This document shows positions 1 to 9,109 of a stretch of 64,000 nt of DNA, in pieces; positions within the stretch are counted from its first letter, which is position 1, and each line of letters opens with the position of its first letter. Made by a program: the position numbers and the translations under genes. Location of the stretch: the NCBI RefSeq assembly GCF_001278115.1, contig NZ_LIYD01000005.1:3251717-3315716 (forward strand), written 5' to 3'. This stretch comes from Flavobacterium akiainvivens (GTDB taxonomy: Bacteria; Bacteroidota; Bacteroidia; Flavobacteriales; Flavobacteriaceae). Under the pieces are notes generated by a model that did not search any database, was not told where the DNA came from, and worked only from the letters and a program-made list of their open reading frames with translations.

Positions 1-1
1 C

Positions 2-280
2 GATGAGATTGGGGTTTCACTACTCATTATATCAGGTATTATCTTTGGTTTTTCGAGGGAGAAGTTTGAAGATGAGATGGTTGCATCCATTCGCCTAAAG
101 AGCTTGGTGTCGGCCACTATTGCCAGCTACACCCTCCTGCTTTTGGGCTACCTGTTTATTTATGGCAGCATATTCTATAATGTAATGATAATTGCCATGG
201 TAATGCAACTGGTTATCTTTATCATCCTCCTCAGGATTAATATGTATCGCTTTACTAAATTTGCCCCAAATGAAGAATAA
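2..280 (+). CDS. Small membrane protein, 5' end outside window
   Basis: The frame is open from base 2, so the N-terminus lies before the window; 92 residues are visible. Two hydrophobic stretches (about residues 31-54 and 60-77) and an earlier one (about 5-17) indicate an integral membrane protein. It ends TAA at 278-280 and overlaps the ATG of the next gene by 11 bases, so the two are translationally linked. Paired small membrane protein plus YozG-like XRE regulator is a common arrangement, in which the membrane protein may control the regulator. No named family recognised. Confidence 0.7.
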   Translation, partial: DEIGVSLLIISGIIFGFSREKFEDEMVASIRLKSLVSATIASYTLLLLGYLFIYGSIFYNVMIIAMVMQLVIFIILLRINMYRFTKFAPNEE

Positions 281-470
281 CATAAAAGTACAGCGCGCCA
301 TACACGACCTTACGCAGCAGGAACTGGCCGAGCGCATTGGCGTAAGCCGCCAGACTATTAATGCCATGGAAGCCGCTAAGTATGTGCCGTCTACGGTGCT
401 GGCACTTAAGCTGTCGGAACTTTTTGGCAAACCGGTAAATGAGATTTTTGAACTTGAAGAAGGCGATTAA
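270..470 (+). CDS. Small XRE-family HTH regulator (YozG-like)
   Basis: A 66-residue protein that is almost entirely one helix-turn-helix domain: QQELAERIGVSRQTINAME is the classic XRE/Cro helix 2-turn-helix 3 segment, followed by PSTVLALKLSELF and a short acidic tail. Length and composition match the stand-alone YozG-type regulators. The ATG at 270 is preferred to the TTG at 261 because it overlaps the preceding stop in the usual way. Probably acts on its own two-gene operon; targets unknown. Confidence 0.9.
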   Translation: MKNNIKVQRAIHDLTQQELAERIGVSRQTINAMEAAKYVPSTVLALKLSELFGKPVNEIFELEEGD

Positions 471-486
471 TGTGTAACTTTACCCC

Positions 487-960
487 ATGCAACAGGCTTA
501 CATACATACCCCGCTTGGCACTGCACTGTTAGAGGGCGATGCAAATGGCATCTCAAAAATCCATGTGCTGGACGGCGATGTGCCTGTTAGTGCCGTAATT
601 CCCGCCGAATTGCAGGAGGCAGCCAGTCAATTAGCCGAGTATTTTTCCGGCAACCTTACACAATTCACCTTTAAGCTAAACCCGCAGGGGACTGATTTCC
701 AGAAGAAAGTATGGCAGGCATTGGTGGCTATCCCTTTTGGTAAGACCACGTCTTACCAGGCACTTTCGGTACAACTGGGCGATGTAAAGGCCATACGTGC
801 CGTAGCATCGGCTAACGGAAAAAACCCGTTGTGGATAGTTGTACCCTGCCACCGTGTTATAGGGTCAGACGGCTCTTTAACCGGTTATGCCGGAGGGCTC
901 TGGCGCAAAAAGTGGCTGCTGGAGCATGAAACCCCACCCGTGCAACAAAGCCTGTTTTAA
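487..960 (+). CDS. ogt: Methylated-DNA--protein-cysteine methyltransferase
   Basis: 157 residues. It repairs O6-methylguanine and O4-methylthymine by suicidal transfer of the alkyl group to a cysteine. The C-terminal domain (about 70-150) carries FQKKVWQAL, the helix-turn-helix that flips out the base, RAVASANGKNP, and the active-site motif PCHRVIG, with the acceptor Cys at about 121. The short N-terminal domain lacks Ada-type zinc cysteines, so this is an Ogt/MGMT rather than Ada. It faces the large adhesin gene, separated by a strong hairpin. Confidence 0.95.
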   Translation: MQQAYIHTPLGTALLEGDANGISKIHVLDGDVPVSAVIPAELQEAASQLAEYFSGNLTQFTFKLNPQGTDFQKKVWQALVAIPFGKTTSYQALSVQLGDVKAIRAVASANGKNPLWIVVPCHRVIGSDGSLTGYAGGLWRKKWLLEHETPPVQQSLF

Positions 961-986
961 CCACTACACTTACTTTATAAAAGCAT

Positions 987-1013
987 AAAAGGGCCGCAAA
1001 TTGCGGCCCTTTT
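987..1013. terminator. Bidirectional terminator, ogt / adhesin
   Basis: A 13-base perfect inverted repeat (AAAAGGGCCGCAA / TTGCGGCCCTTTT) with a one-base centre, flanked by A and T runs, between two convergent genes. It can terminate both strands. Confidence 0.9.
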
Positions 1014-1036
1014 ACTTATTGGTAATGGTTGGTTTG

Positions 1037-4000
1037 TTATTTCTTAACCACTTTAACCGTAGCGTTTGCATTTGCAGTAGCTACACGTACAAGGTATGTA
1101 CCCGAAGCAAGCTTCGAAAGGTCTACCTGAACGGTTTCGGTGTTCGTGTTTTGTGTAATAACCGTTTGGCCAAGCAGGTTAACCACTTCAACCTTAGTTA
1201 TTGCCTCGCTGTTAGTTAGCGTTATAATATCCTGGGTTGGGTTAGGGTAAACCGAAAGGCGGCTTAAGCCAAAGTTTTTAATACTGGTTACCTGGCTAAC
1301 TGTTACACTAAAGTATGGGCTTACACAACCGTTAACCGACTGGGTTGCATAATAAACACCGCCATCTGTAAGAGCCGTAGTAGCAGGGATTTCCTCATAT
1401 TCCATAGCTATGTTTTGTATGTACCATGTTACGGTAGCACCGGCAACAGTAGTAATATCAAGGTCAGCCACAGTATCGCCCGAACCTTCTTCAAAAGTTT
1501 GGGTAGCTTCTCCGGCAGGAGCATCAGGAATAGCTGTTACCGAAACTACAACAGCCGTAGCAGTGCTGGTACAGTCGTTAATGGTTTGGGTAACATAGTA
1601 AGTACCGCTTACAAGTGCCTCAGTACCTGCAAGAGCAGCACCGCCCTGTGTAGCGCTCCATACAGCAGTAGCACCTTCGGCAGGTGTAGCCTCAAGATCG
1701 GCAACGGTTGCCTCTCCACAGAAGCTTTGCGTCTCAGCTACAACAGCAGGAGTAGTGTTAATGGTTATAGCAACCGGTATTGCAGCACTAATACATCCGT
1801 TAACGGTTTGGGCCACATAGTAAGTGCCGGTTGTAAGAACTTCAGTAGCAGCAATTGCAGCACCGCCTTCGGTAGCATACCAGGTAAAGGTAGCACCTGT
1901 TTCGCCGGTAACTTCAATATCAGCAGCGGTAGCGCCACCACATAATGTTTGTGCTTCAGCTGCAGGTACAGCAGTACTGTTTACAACTACTACAACCGAT
2001 GAAATTACCGAGCAACCGCCCGCGTTTTCGGCTTTGATGTAGAATGTGCCTGAACTTGCAATAGCATCCGGATCTGGGAATGTTACTGTTGCAAACGGGT
2101 CTGCCCAGTAAGAATAGGTTAGCCCGGCATCAGAACCGGCTACAACTGCAGCAGCCGTAATATCTACTGTGCCCGGAGCACACGCAGCAGCAGGGTTAGT
2201 AATGGTAAGGGTTGGTAAAGCCGTTACGGTTACAGCTACAGGTGTAGCAGCACTTGTACAGCCGTTAATGGTTTGTGTTACGTAGTAAGTACCCGTAGTA
2301 AGCGCAGCAGTAGCCTCAAGTGCTGTGCCACCCTGTGTAGCGCTCCAGGTAATACCTGTGCCTATTGCAGTAAGGTTAGCAACGGTTGCGCTTCCGCAGA
2401 AAGCCTGTGTGGCATTGGCAGAAGGGGCAACAGGGGCAGGTGTAACAGTTATAGCCACAGCCACAGCAGTACTTGCACATCCGTCAACGGTTTGTTTTAC
2501 ATAGTAAGTACCTGTGGTTAGTGCAGTAGTAGCTGCAAGGGCAGTGCCGTTTGCAGTAGTGCTCCAGCTAACGGTAGCACCTTCCAGTATAGTAGCAGTA
2601 AGGTCGGCCACAGTGGCGCTTCCGCAGAAAGCCTGTGCAGCAGCTGTAGGTACAGCAGTTGTGTTAACAGTAACAACAACCGGTACACGCGCGCTTTCGC
2701 AGATGCTTATAAGTTGCGATACATAGTAAGTGCCGGTTGTAACAGCAGCTGTACCGGCAAGCGGTGTAGTAGCCGTTTCGGTAGCATACCACTTAATGGT
2801 AGTACCTGTAGTGCCTGTAGCAACAAGCTGGCTAACAGTAGTAGCGCCACAAAATGTTTGTGCACTTGCTGTAGGCACGGCAGGTGTAACACATGATGTG
2901 TTGAAAGAACCTTCAAAGTAACCCGAAGTACAGTCTACGTTTATACCTTTTACCCTAAAGAAGTATGGGGTAGAGGCGTTAAGGCCTGTAAGGGTATAGG
3001 TAGTTTCGGTAATTCCGGTAAACGGAGATCCTGTAACAGGTGTTGTATAGGCAGCATCTGTAAATACTTCAACAGTATAAGAATCTACCGCTGCACTGCC
3101 GGCTACAAGTGTCCAGTTAAGGGTAGCGCCGGTACCGGTAATGTTGCTGTTTGCAGCAGGCTCAAGGGCAGGGCATACGTCTTTTGCTTTACCCGATACA
3201 CTAAAGATATTTGGTACGGGCTCTGTAGCGCCGGTAGATGTTTTTGTAATAACAATGCTGCTTAGGTACTTGTCCTGATTAGCAGCTTCTACAGGTATGG
3301 TTACATAGAAAATCTTAGAGTTGCCGGTTTCTACGTTACCTTCTGCGTTAGCACGGTTAGCACGGCCTATGTTGCTTATAAGCGCCGGCTGTGTGGCAGA
3401 ACCGCCCTGGTACCAGTCTATAAGTGTGAAGGTTGAAACAGCCTGTGTTGTGCCATCCTGGAATTCTAATTCTGCGGTAATGGTACTTCCGCCGCTACCT
3501 GATGTTAACGACAGGTAAACATCTGAAAACTTGCGTGGTGTAGCCAGTGTAAAAGTACCTTCCTGGTTTTGTGCAGGCAGCCTTAGAGCGTTGTTACTAC
3601 CATAATCAGGCAACAGGAATTTAAGTCCTGCATTAGGTGCAGCAGCGGTTAGCGTACGGTTAAGCGGAAGGCCTACCGTAGTTACAGTACCGCTTACTTT
3701 TTCATAATCAAGCGCTACATAAGAGTTGCTTACGCCATCTACCGCATTGTTGGTAGAGGTATTTGCAATACCGGTACCGTTAGCAATAACGTCGGCATTA
3801 TGACCGGTAACATCTACCGGTGTAAAGCCATTGCCTGCTGTAAAGCTTGAAGCGCCGCTCCATGCATCGTTATCGCAGTCGCCTGCCTCGCCTTTAACGC
3901 GGTACCAGTACGTAGCGGCGTTTGTAAGGCCTGTAAGGGCATATGTGTTAGTAGTTGAAGTATAAGAGCCGAAAAGTGCTGTAAGGGCAGCATCGGTATA

Positions 4001-6025
4001 TACTTCTACAGTGTAAGTAGCGGCAGTACCACCCGGGCCTACAATGTTAGACCAGTTTAGGTTTGCCGATATGTGTGTAATGTTACTGGCGCCGGCTACC
4101 TGAACGGCTTTAGCGCAGGTTGTAGCGTTTGCTACGGCAGATGTGCTGTATCTTGGGCCAAAGCAGGTAAGGCTGCCCTGGTTGTAAGCATATACAAAAT
4201 AATAGTACTTGGTATTTGCAGCAACAAAGTCGCTAAAGGTAAGTGTAGCGCTATTAGCCACAACAGTACCACCGCCAAGTGCCGTGCCCGCCACATAATT
4301 AGTGCCGGTAACAGGTTCTGCGGTAAGTGTTGCAGCGGTGCTGCGTACTAAAATATATCCTGAAGGTGCTGTGGCAGCAGGTGTAATTGTAGCTGTTATT
4401 GTAGTGTTTGCAGCAACAGCAGCAATGGTGGGTGCAGCAGGTGCATCGCAGTCTGCCGGCTGGGTAATAACGTGTATGGTGTAGTCTTCGGCTTCGCCTG
4501 TTGCAAGGCCGCCACAAGGTGAAAGGGTTGTTAGCCAGTAGTAGCAAGAACGCACCCTCATGCGGTAGCTGCCCAGCGGCGTACCTTCGGGTATTGTAAT
4601 GGTTCCATTGACTACTGTAGGCTGGCTCCATGCACCTGTAGAGGTATGTATGGTTTCGCCTTCATCCGTAAAATCAAGGTCGTTGTTCCAGTCTACCCAA
4701 ACGCCAAGGCTGGCATACTGGTCGCTCCTGGTTACAGTATAGTTAAACGTTGTACCCGGAGATTTGCTTACACTTTGTGTGTCGGCAAAATTTGTATAGC
4801 CTGTAGAGGCTATGGTAGTACCCGTGTTGTTTGCAATATTGGTATAGCCGTTAGATGTACCCACATTGCTTATATAATAAGCTGTGCCGGTACCGGTTTT
4901 ACTTGCAGCACAATAGCCCTGAAGGAAACTGCCTGTTGCATAATCAGAGTCGCAGCTGCCGTTGTTAGCCTTAACCCTGTAGTAATAAGTAGTATCTAAA
5001 GTAAGGCCGGTTACCGTTTGGCTTGTGCCTGTAATTCCGGTAAACGGAGAGCCTGTTACCGCTGTTGTAAAGGCAGCATCGGTATATACTTCCACAGTAT
5101 AAGTAGCTGCTGTTCCGCCGGTGCCCAGGGAGCCCAGTGTCCAGCTTATATTTGCCGATGTATAGGTAGCTGGGGCACCTGCTGTTGTGGCAATTGCCGG
5201 GCATGCACCCAGTGTTTTACCCGATACAGCAAAAATGTTAGGTATTTTAGATTCTGAACCGGTATCAGTCTTTGTAATTTCAATTGAGTTTACAAGCTTA
5301 GCCTGGTTGGCCAGTTCTATTGGCACGGTAATCTGGAAAAGCCTGAAGTTGCCCGAGCTTGTTACACCCGAAGTGCGTTTTACGCGGCCTATGTTGCTTA
5401 TAATAGCCGGGGTGTCTACACCGGTGGCCGGGTTGCTGTCCCAGTTTGTAACGGCAAGGCCTGTTACGGTTTGAGAGGTGCCATCGGCAAAGTTTACTTC
5501 AACACTAATTACAGAGCTGCCATCGCCCGATGATACCGCAAGGTAAATGGCCTGTAGCTGTGTAGGAGTTGTAAGTGTTAATGTTCCTGAGTCGTTTTGG
5601 TTAGGAAGCCTTAGCGAGTTGTTGCCTGTGTAAGGCTGAAGGGCATACGTAAGCCCTGTAACGTTAGGGCTGGTTAGTAACCCGTCTACCGGAAGGCCAA
5701 AAGTGGCAGCGGCAGATTCGGCAGTTTGTTTAAAGTCGAGCGATAAGAATGCAAAGTTTGCATTTACGTTTGCCGAGTTGTCTACAGAAGTTGTGGTAGA
5801 CTCAAGTGCAGGGCCTGTACCGTTTGCAATTACGTCGTGGTTAAATCCCGTAACCGTTAGTGGCTGGTACGTCTGGCTGTAGGCCGCCCCGCCAAGCAGT
5901 AGCGAAAAGGCCCCTAAAACGGTGTTTTTTGATAAAAACCGGCTTAGTTTCGGTTTTTGCAAATCATCCGTTTTGTTTTGGACAAAGCCACTACTTACAG
6001 AAGATTTACTGTAAAGATGTTTCAT
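1037..6025 (-). CDS. Giant T9SS-secreted surface protein with Ig-like repeats
   Basis: 1662 residues. The N-terminus has an unusually long leader ending GAAYSQ at about residue 52. Visible order: a roughly 220-residue module (about 55-275) that recurs at about 732-954 (both contain ViANGTG, LRLPxQN, aIISNIGR, PNIFxVSGK); fibronectin III-like segments between; a GEVED domain at about 370-522 (WVDWNNDLDF ... GEAEDYTI); seven Ig-like repeats of about 67 residues at about 1045-1575 (QxFCGxATVADL ... GTYYVxQTxNGC); and a type A T9SS sorting domain at about 1581-1662 (YPNPT ... KVEVVNLLGQTV ... SGTYLVRV). It is therefore exported by SecYEG then the type IX system and anchored or released at the surface. 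No catalytic domain seen; adhesin or matrix role is inferred. A long, repeat-rich gene prone to recombination. Confidence 0.93.
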   Translation of the reverse strand: MKHLYSKSSVSSGFVQNKTDDLQKPKLSRFLSKNTVLGAFSLLLGGAAYSQTYQPLTVTGFNHDVIANGTGPALESTTTSVDNSANVNANFAFLSLDFKQTAESAAATFGLPVDGLLTSPNVTGLTYALQPYTGNNSLRLPNQNDSGTLTLTTPTQLQAIYLAVSSGDGSSVISVEVNFADGTSQTVTGLAVTNWDSNPATGVDTPAIISNIGRVKRTSGVTSSGNFRLFQITVPIELANQAKLVNSIEITKTDTGSESKIPNIFAVSGKTLGACPAIATTAGAPATYTSANISWTLGSLGTGGTAATYTVEVYTDAAFTTAVTGSPFTGITGTSQTVTGLTLDTTYYYRVKANNGSCDSDYATGSFLQGYCAASKTGTGTAYYISNVGTSNGYTNIANNTGTTIASTGYTNFADTQSVSKSPGTTFNYTVTRSDQYASLGVWVDWNNDLDFTDEGETIHTSTGAWSQPTVVNGTITIPEGTPLGSYRMRVRSCYYWLTTLSPCGGLATGEAEDYTIHVITQPADCDAPAAPTIAAVAANTTITATITPAATAPSGYILVRSTAATLTAEPVTGTNYVAGTALGGGTVVANSATLTFSDFVAANTKYYYFVYAYNQGSLTCFGPRYSTSAVANATTCAKAVQVAGASNITHISANLNWSNIVGPGGTAATYTVEVYTDAALTALFGSYTSTTNTYALTGLTNAATYWYRVKGEAGDCDNDAWSGASSFTAGNGFTPVDVTGHNADVIANGTGIANTSTNNAVDGVSNSYVALDYEKVSGTVTTVGLPLNRTLTAAAPNAGLKFLLPDYGSNNALRLPAQNQEGTFTLATPRKFSDVYLSLTSGSGGSTITAELEFQDGTTQAVSTFTLIDWYQGGSATQPALISNIGRANRANAEGNVETGNSKIFYVTIPVEAANQDKYLSSIVITKTSTGATEPVPNIFSVSGKAKDVCPALEPAANSNITGTGATLNWTLVAGSAAVDSYTVEVFTDAAYTTPVTGSPFTGITETTYTLTGLNASTPYFFRVKGINVDCTSGYFEGSFNTSCVTPAVPTASAQTFCGATTVSQLVATGTTGTTIKWYATETATTPLAGTAAVTTGTYYVSQLISICESARVPVVVTVNTTAVPTAAAQAFCGSATVADLTATILEGATVSWSTTANGTALAATTALTTGTYYVKQTVDGCASTAVAVAITVTPAPVAPSANATQAFCGSATVANLTAIGTGITWSATQGGTALEATAALTTGTYYVTQTINGCTSAATPVAVTVTALPTLTITNPAAACAPGTVDITAAAVVAGSDAGLTYSYWADPFATVTFPDPDAIASSGTFYIKAENAGGCSVISSVVVVVNSTAVPAAEAQTLCGGATAADIEVTGETGATFTWYATEGGAAIAATEVLTTGTYYVAQTVNGCISAAIPVAITINTTPAVVAETQSFCGEATVADLEATPAEGATAVWSATQGGAALAGTEALVSGTYYVTQTINDCTSTATAVVVSVTAIPDAPAGEATQTFEEGSGDTVADLDITTVAGATVTWYIQNIAMEYEEIPATTALTDGGVYYATQSVNGCVSPYFSVTVSQVTSIKNFGLSRLSVYPNPTQDIITLTNSEAITKVEVVNLLGQTVITQNTNTETVQVDLSKLASGTYLVRVATANANATVKVVKK
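1290..2900 (-). repeat. Tandem about 200-bp coding repeats in the adhesin
   Basis: Seven successive units of about 200 bases encode Ig-like modules. The DNA for GTYYVxQTxNGC (for example around 1560-1605, 1800-1830, 2265-2295, 2490-2515) is nearly identical between copies, so unit number could change by recombination. Confidence 0.8.
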
Positions 6026-6246
6026 GGTTGAATAATAAGGTTTAATAATTAATTGTTAGAACAAGCTTTAAAGCCTAAACCCTACTTTCAGAAAAATGTA
6101 ATGCTGTATAAAGTGTAAGTTATGCAACAGGATTTATGGCTATATGGCACATTCTGTTGCTAAATGTAAAGTTTTTAGAAACTTGTGTTAAGAAATATCA
6201 ATTATTTAACAAGATTTAAGTAAACTGTTAGATTTTTTGTTTAAAA

Positions 6247-6269
6247 AAGCCCTCCGGTATGGGAGGGCT
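6247..6269 (-). terminator. Terminator after thioesterase gene
   Basis: AAGCCCTCC / GGAGGGCT hairpin followed on the minus strand by a T run, 27 bases after the thioesterase stop. The rest of 6026-6295 is the AT-rich 5' region of the adhesin gene, with no clear -7 box. Confidence 0.85.
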
Positions 6270-6295
6270 GTTATATAAATCTTATACGATATTTA

Positions 6296-6805
6296 TTATA
6301 TAAATAATGCTTTTAGCTCTGTTGCATCGTGCGGGTTCATTTTACCGGCCAGTACAAGGCTTAGCTGCTTGCGGCGCAGGGCAGCTGCAAAGCGCTGGTG
6401 CTCCAGCTCGGTTTGGGGCTCAATGGCAGGCACTTTTACGGGGCTGCCGTGTTCGTCTACCGCTACAAAGGTATAAATGGCTTCGTTTGCCTTTTTACGT
6501 TCGCCACTAATGCGGTCTTCCGTCCATACATCTATAAAAGTCTCCATGCTCGAGTTAAACGTGCGCGAAACCTTGGCCTCTATAGTAACCACACTGCCCA
6601 GGGGTATGGCGCGGTTAAATGCCACGTGGTTTACAGATGCCGTTACTACTACGCGCCCGGCGTGCCTGCCTGCTGCTATACTGGCAGCCCTGTCCATACG
6701 GGCAAGGAGTTCGCCGCCAAAAAGGTTGTTAAGGGGGTTGGTTTCGCCCGGTAGTACTACATCGGTCATTATACAAACCGAATCCTGTGGGTGTTTTGCC
6801 TGCAT
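6296..6805 (-). CDS. Hotdog-fold acyl-CoA thioesterase
   Basis: 169 residues from ATG 6805. It hydrolyses acyl-CoA to free acid and CoA in the cytoplasm. The sequence MTDVVLPGETNPLNNLFGGELLARMD is typical of the cytosolic ACOT/YciA thioesterase family: the N in TNPLNNLFGG and the following D of the hotdog helix form the active site. The family is usually 130-170 residues. The ATG at 6844 is rejected because a -7 box sits at 6826-6833, between the two starts. The chain length used cannot be read from the sequence. Confidence 0.9.
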   Translation of the reverse strand: MQAKHPQDSVCIMTDVVLPGETNPLNNLFGGELLARMDRAASIAAGRHAGRVVVTASVNHVAFNRAIPLGSVVTIEAKVSRTFNSSMETFIDVWTEDRISGERKKANEAIYTFVAVDEHGSPVKVPAIEPQTELEHQRFAAALRRKQLSLVLAGKMNPHDATELKALFI

Positions 6806-6825
6806 CTTTCTTCTTAATTTTCGGG

Positions 6826-6833
6826 CAAAGATA
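6826..6833 (-). promoter_or_regulatory. -7 box of thioesterase gene
   Basis: TATCTTTG on the minus strand matches the Bacteroidota consensus TAnnTTTG and lies about 20 bases before ATG 6805. It decides that start. Confidence 0.6.
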
Positions 6834-6883
6834 GTGCTAAGCAACGTGCAAAAAAAATCCCCGCCACAAGGCAGGGAGTGTTT

Positions 6884-7825
6884 TTATTCTATTGTAAGTA
6901 CCCAGGCACCCGGGTCGGTTGTTTTGTGCAGTTCTTTCATGCCGGCGTTAGCCTCCTGGCGGGTGGCAAAGCTGTTGTAGGTAACAGGGTATAAGCCATA
7001 CTTTGTAGGCGCCAGCCTTTGCGATTTAAAGCCTTTTGTCTTTAGTTCGGCAACAGCCTTATCGGCATTTTCCTCACTTTTAAAAGCACCGGCAATAATA
7101 TGGTAGTGCAGGTTGGCAGGCAGTGTTTCGTCAACCGGCATGGTAACGGCCGGTAGCGGGGTTTCTATAAAAAAGGTGGCCTCCTGTATGCGCTGCTGTA
7201 CTTTTTGCTGTACTGCCTTTTCTACAGCCAGGGTTTGCTGGGCTATTTGTGCATTGCGGTAGTTAACCAGCGCTGTGCCGCCCACACCTGCTACAACGGC
7301 AAATACCGCCGCATATTTAAGGTAAGAATAACTGCGTTTACGCTCCGGCGTAAAGATAATAGGCGCTTTTTCCTCCAGCTCCTCTACTTCGGCTTTAAGC
7401 ACTTCGCGTTTTACCTGGTGGCTTACCACGCTGGCAAGGCCAAAGGCTGTTGCAAGGTAGTTGGTGTTGTCGGCAGGGCTAAATACCAGGCTGCCTTCGG
7501 CGTTAAGCCCAAAGTCGCCTATGTTTTTCAGGGTAATCACATCAAGGTTATCCAGCTGCTGTTTCCATGTGGTTACGGCAGTGTTTATAAGGGTAACGGC
7601 CTCGCTGTAAGAAATTTTTTCCTGCAGGGCAATGTGATTGGCTAAAAGCCCGTCATTATTTTTTACATTCGCATTAAATGACACCGCCTTTTTAGGAGGA
7701 TAAAATGTATTGGTGGCGTTGTCTGCCACGGCAGGGCGCACTTCGGCAAGAAAAGCGCCAAAGCCCGGAACGGTAACGCACTGGTAACGATATAGTAAAG
7801 CGGAAATGTGTTTCTCTATCCTCAT
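6884..7825 (-). CDS. HU-like (CCDC81-type) and SPOR domain membrane protein
   Basis: 313 residues from ATG 7825. N-terminal part (about 1-130) resembles the paired bacterial HU-CCDC81 domains: RIEKHISALLYRYQCVTVPGFGAFL is the beta-arm start. A charged stretch (LKAEVEELEEK) follows, then a single membrane segment (about 165-185), then a periplasmic SPOR domain at about 235-313 (YHIIAGAFKSEENADKAVAELKTKGF) that should bind denuded septal peptidoglycan. The HU-like part would lie in the cytoplasm. Family is common in Bacteroidota, role not established; a link between nucleoid and division septum is inference. Longer upstream starts overlap a possible -7 box. Confidence 0.85.
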   Translation of the reverse strand: MRIEKHISALLYRYQCVTVPGFGAFLAEVRPAVADNATNTFYPPKKAVSFNANVKNNDGLLANHIALQEKISYSEAVTLINTAVTTWKQQLDNLDVITLKNIGDFGLNAEGSLVFSPADNTNYLATAFGLASVVSHQVKREVLKAEVEELEEKAPIIFTPERKRSYSYLKYAAVFAVVAGVGGTALVNYRNAQIAQQTLAVEKAVQQKVQQRIQEATFFIETPLPAVTMPVDETLPANLHYHIIAGAFKSEENADKAVAELKTKGFKSQRLAPTKYGLYPVTYNSFATRQEANAGMKELHKTTDPGAWVLTIE

Positions 7826-7830
7826 AACAA

Positions 7831-7838
7831 CAAATTTA
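7831..7838 (-). promoter_or_regulatory. Possible -7 box of HU/SPOR gene
   Basis: TAAATTTG on the minus strand fits TAnnTTTG. It is only 6 bases before ATG 7825, so the transcript would be nearly leaderless, or transcription starts further upstream. Confidence 0.35.
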
Positions 7839-7922
7839 ACCATAAGGCGGCCAATGCAAAATTTTATCCACAAATTTTATTAACAATCACAACCAACTGA
7901 TTTACAATACTGTTTATAACTC

Positions 7923-9026
7923 ATGACTGAGACGGAATTATTTAACACACTGGCGCTGATGCGTGTAGAGGGTGTGGGCGATATTGTGGCCAAAAAGCTG
8001 ATTAACCACATGGGCAGCGCCGAAGCGGTATTTAAGGCCAGCCGCAAACAAATATTATCTATAGAAGGTGTTGGCGAGGTGCTGTACAACAACCTGCGCA
8101 ATACCGGTGTTTTTACCCTTGCCGAAAGCGAGATGAGGTTTATCTATTCCCAAGGCATAAAGCCATTGTATTTTATGGAGGCAAATTACCCCGAAAGGCT
8201 GAAGCATTGTGTAGATGGCCCGTTGGTGTTGTTTGGTTCGGGCAACATAAACCTTGAAGGCCGTAAAACACTGAGTATTGTAGGTACCCGCCAAATGACG
8301 GCCTATGGCGCCGATTTTATTAGGAAACTGCTGGAAGACCTGGCTCCGCTTAATCCGGTTATCATCAGCGGGTTTGCGTATGGGGTTGATATCCATGCGC
8401 ACCTGGTGGCTATGGAGCACAACCTGCAAACCATAGGCGTGGTAGCGCACGGGCTTAACCAGGTATACCCCAAACCGCATAAAAAGTATGTAGCGGCAAT
8501 GGAACAGAACGGCGGCTTTTTTACCGAATTCTGGAGCACCAGCAACCCCGACCGTGAGAATTTTGTAAAGCGCAACCGCATTGTGGCAGGGCTTAGCGAG
8601 GCAACTATTATAGTTGAGAGCGCCGAGAAAGGCGGGTCATTAATTACCGCTAATGTGGCGAATGATTATAACCGTGATGTGTTTGCCGTGCCCGGGCGCA
8701 TTACCGATAAATACAGTATGGGTTGTAACCACCTGATTAAAACGCAGCGCGCCAACCTGCTTACCGGCGCGGCCGACTTGTTATATATGCTAAACTGGGA
8801 ACTGGAGGAAAAGAAAACCAAACCGGTGCAAAAACAGCTGTTTATTGACCTGGAATCTGACGAACAAAAAATATACGACTACCTGCTTAAAAACGGCAAG
8901 GAACTTATGGATATCATAGCCCTTAACTGCGATTTGCCCATTTACAGGCTGTCGTCTTTACTGCTCACCATGGAGCTGAAAGGCGTTATACGGCCGTTGC
9001 CGGGTAAGGTGTTTGAAGCGGTTTAG
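7923..9026 (+). CDS. dprA: DNA-processing protein DprA
   Basis: 367 residues. DprA binds incoming single-stranded DNA during natural transformation and loads RecA. An N-terminal helix-hairpin-helix/SAM-like region (about 1-70; VEGVGDIVAKKLI, IEGVGEVLYNNL) is followed by the Rossmann-like DprA core (about 75-290) with SIVGTRQMTAYG near residue 120, SGFAYGVDIHAH near 148 and SEKGGSLITANVA, and a C-terminal winged helix (about 300-367). Complete and of normal length. Other competence genes are not adjacent. Confidence 0.96.
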   Translation: MTETELFNTLALMRVEGVGDIVAKKLINHMGSAEAVFKASRKQILSIEGVGEVLYNNLRNTGVFTLAESEMRFIYSQGIKPLYFMEANYPERLKHCVDGPLVLFGSGNINLEGRKTLSIVGTRQMTAYGADFIRKLLEDLAPLNPVIISGFAYGVDIHAHLVAMEHNLQTIGVVAHGLNQVYPKPHKKYVAAMEQNGGFFTEFWSTSNPDRENFVKRNRIVAGLSEATIIVESAEKGGSLITANVANDYNRDVFAVPGRITDKYSMGCNHLIKTQRANLLTGAADLLYMLNWELEEKKTKPVQKQLFIDLESDEQKIYDYLLKNGKELMDIIALNCDLPIYRLSSLLLTMELKGVIRPLPGKVFEAV

Positions 9027-9034
9027 TGCCGTTC

Positions 9035-9104
9035 GTGGTTTAGGGTTCATTGTTCATTGTTGCCTCTTAGGGTTCTTAACAATGAACAATGAACACGAAA
9101 CCAC
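9035..9104. repeat. Intergenic palindrome after dprA
   Basis: A 17-base perfect inverted repeat (GTTCATTGTTCATTGTT at 9045-9061 and its complement at 9078-9094), itself made of doubled TTGTTCA units, with outer arms GTGGTTT / AAACCAC. It lies between convergent dprA and the cytochrome gene and may end both transcripts. Confidence 0.75.
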
Positions 9105-9109
9105 AAACA

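Noticed and set aside
1290..2900. Regular repeats that might be a CRISPR array
   Set aside because: The unit is about 200 bases and in frame within the adhesin gene; the repeats code for Ig-like domains.
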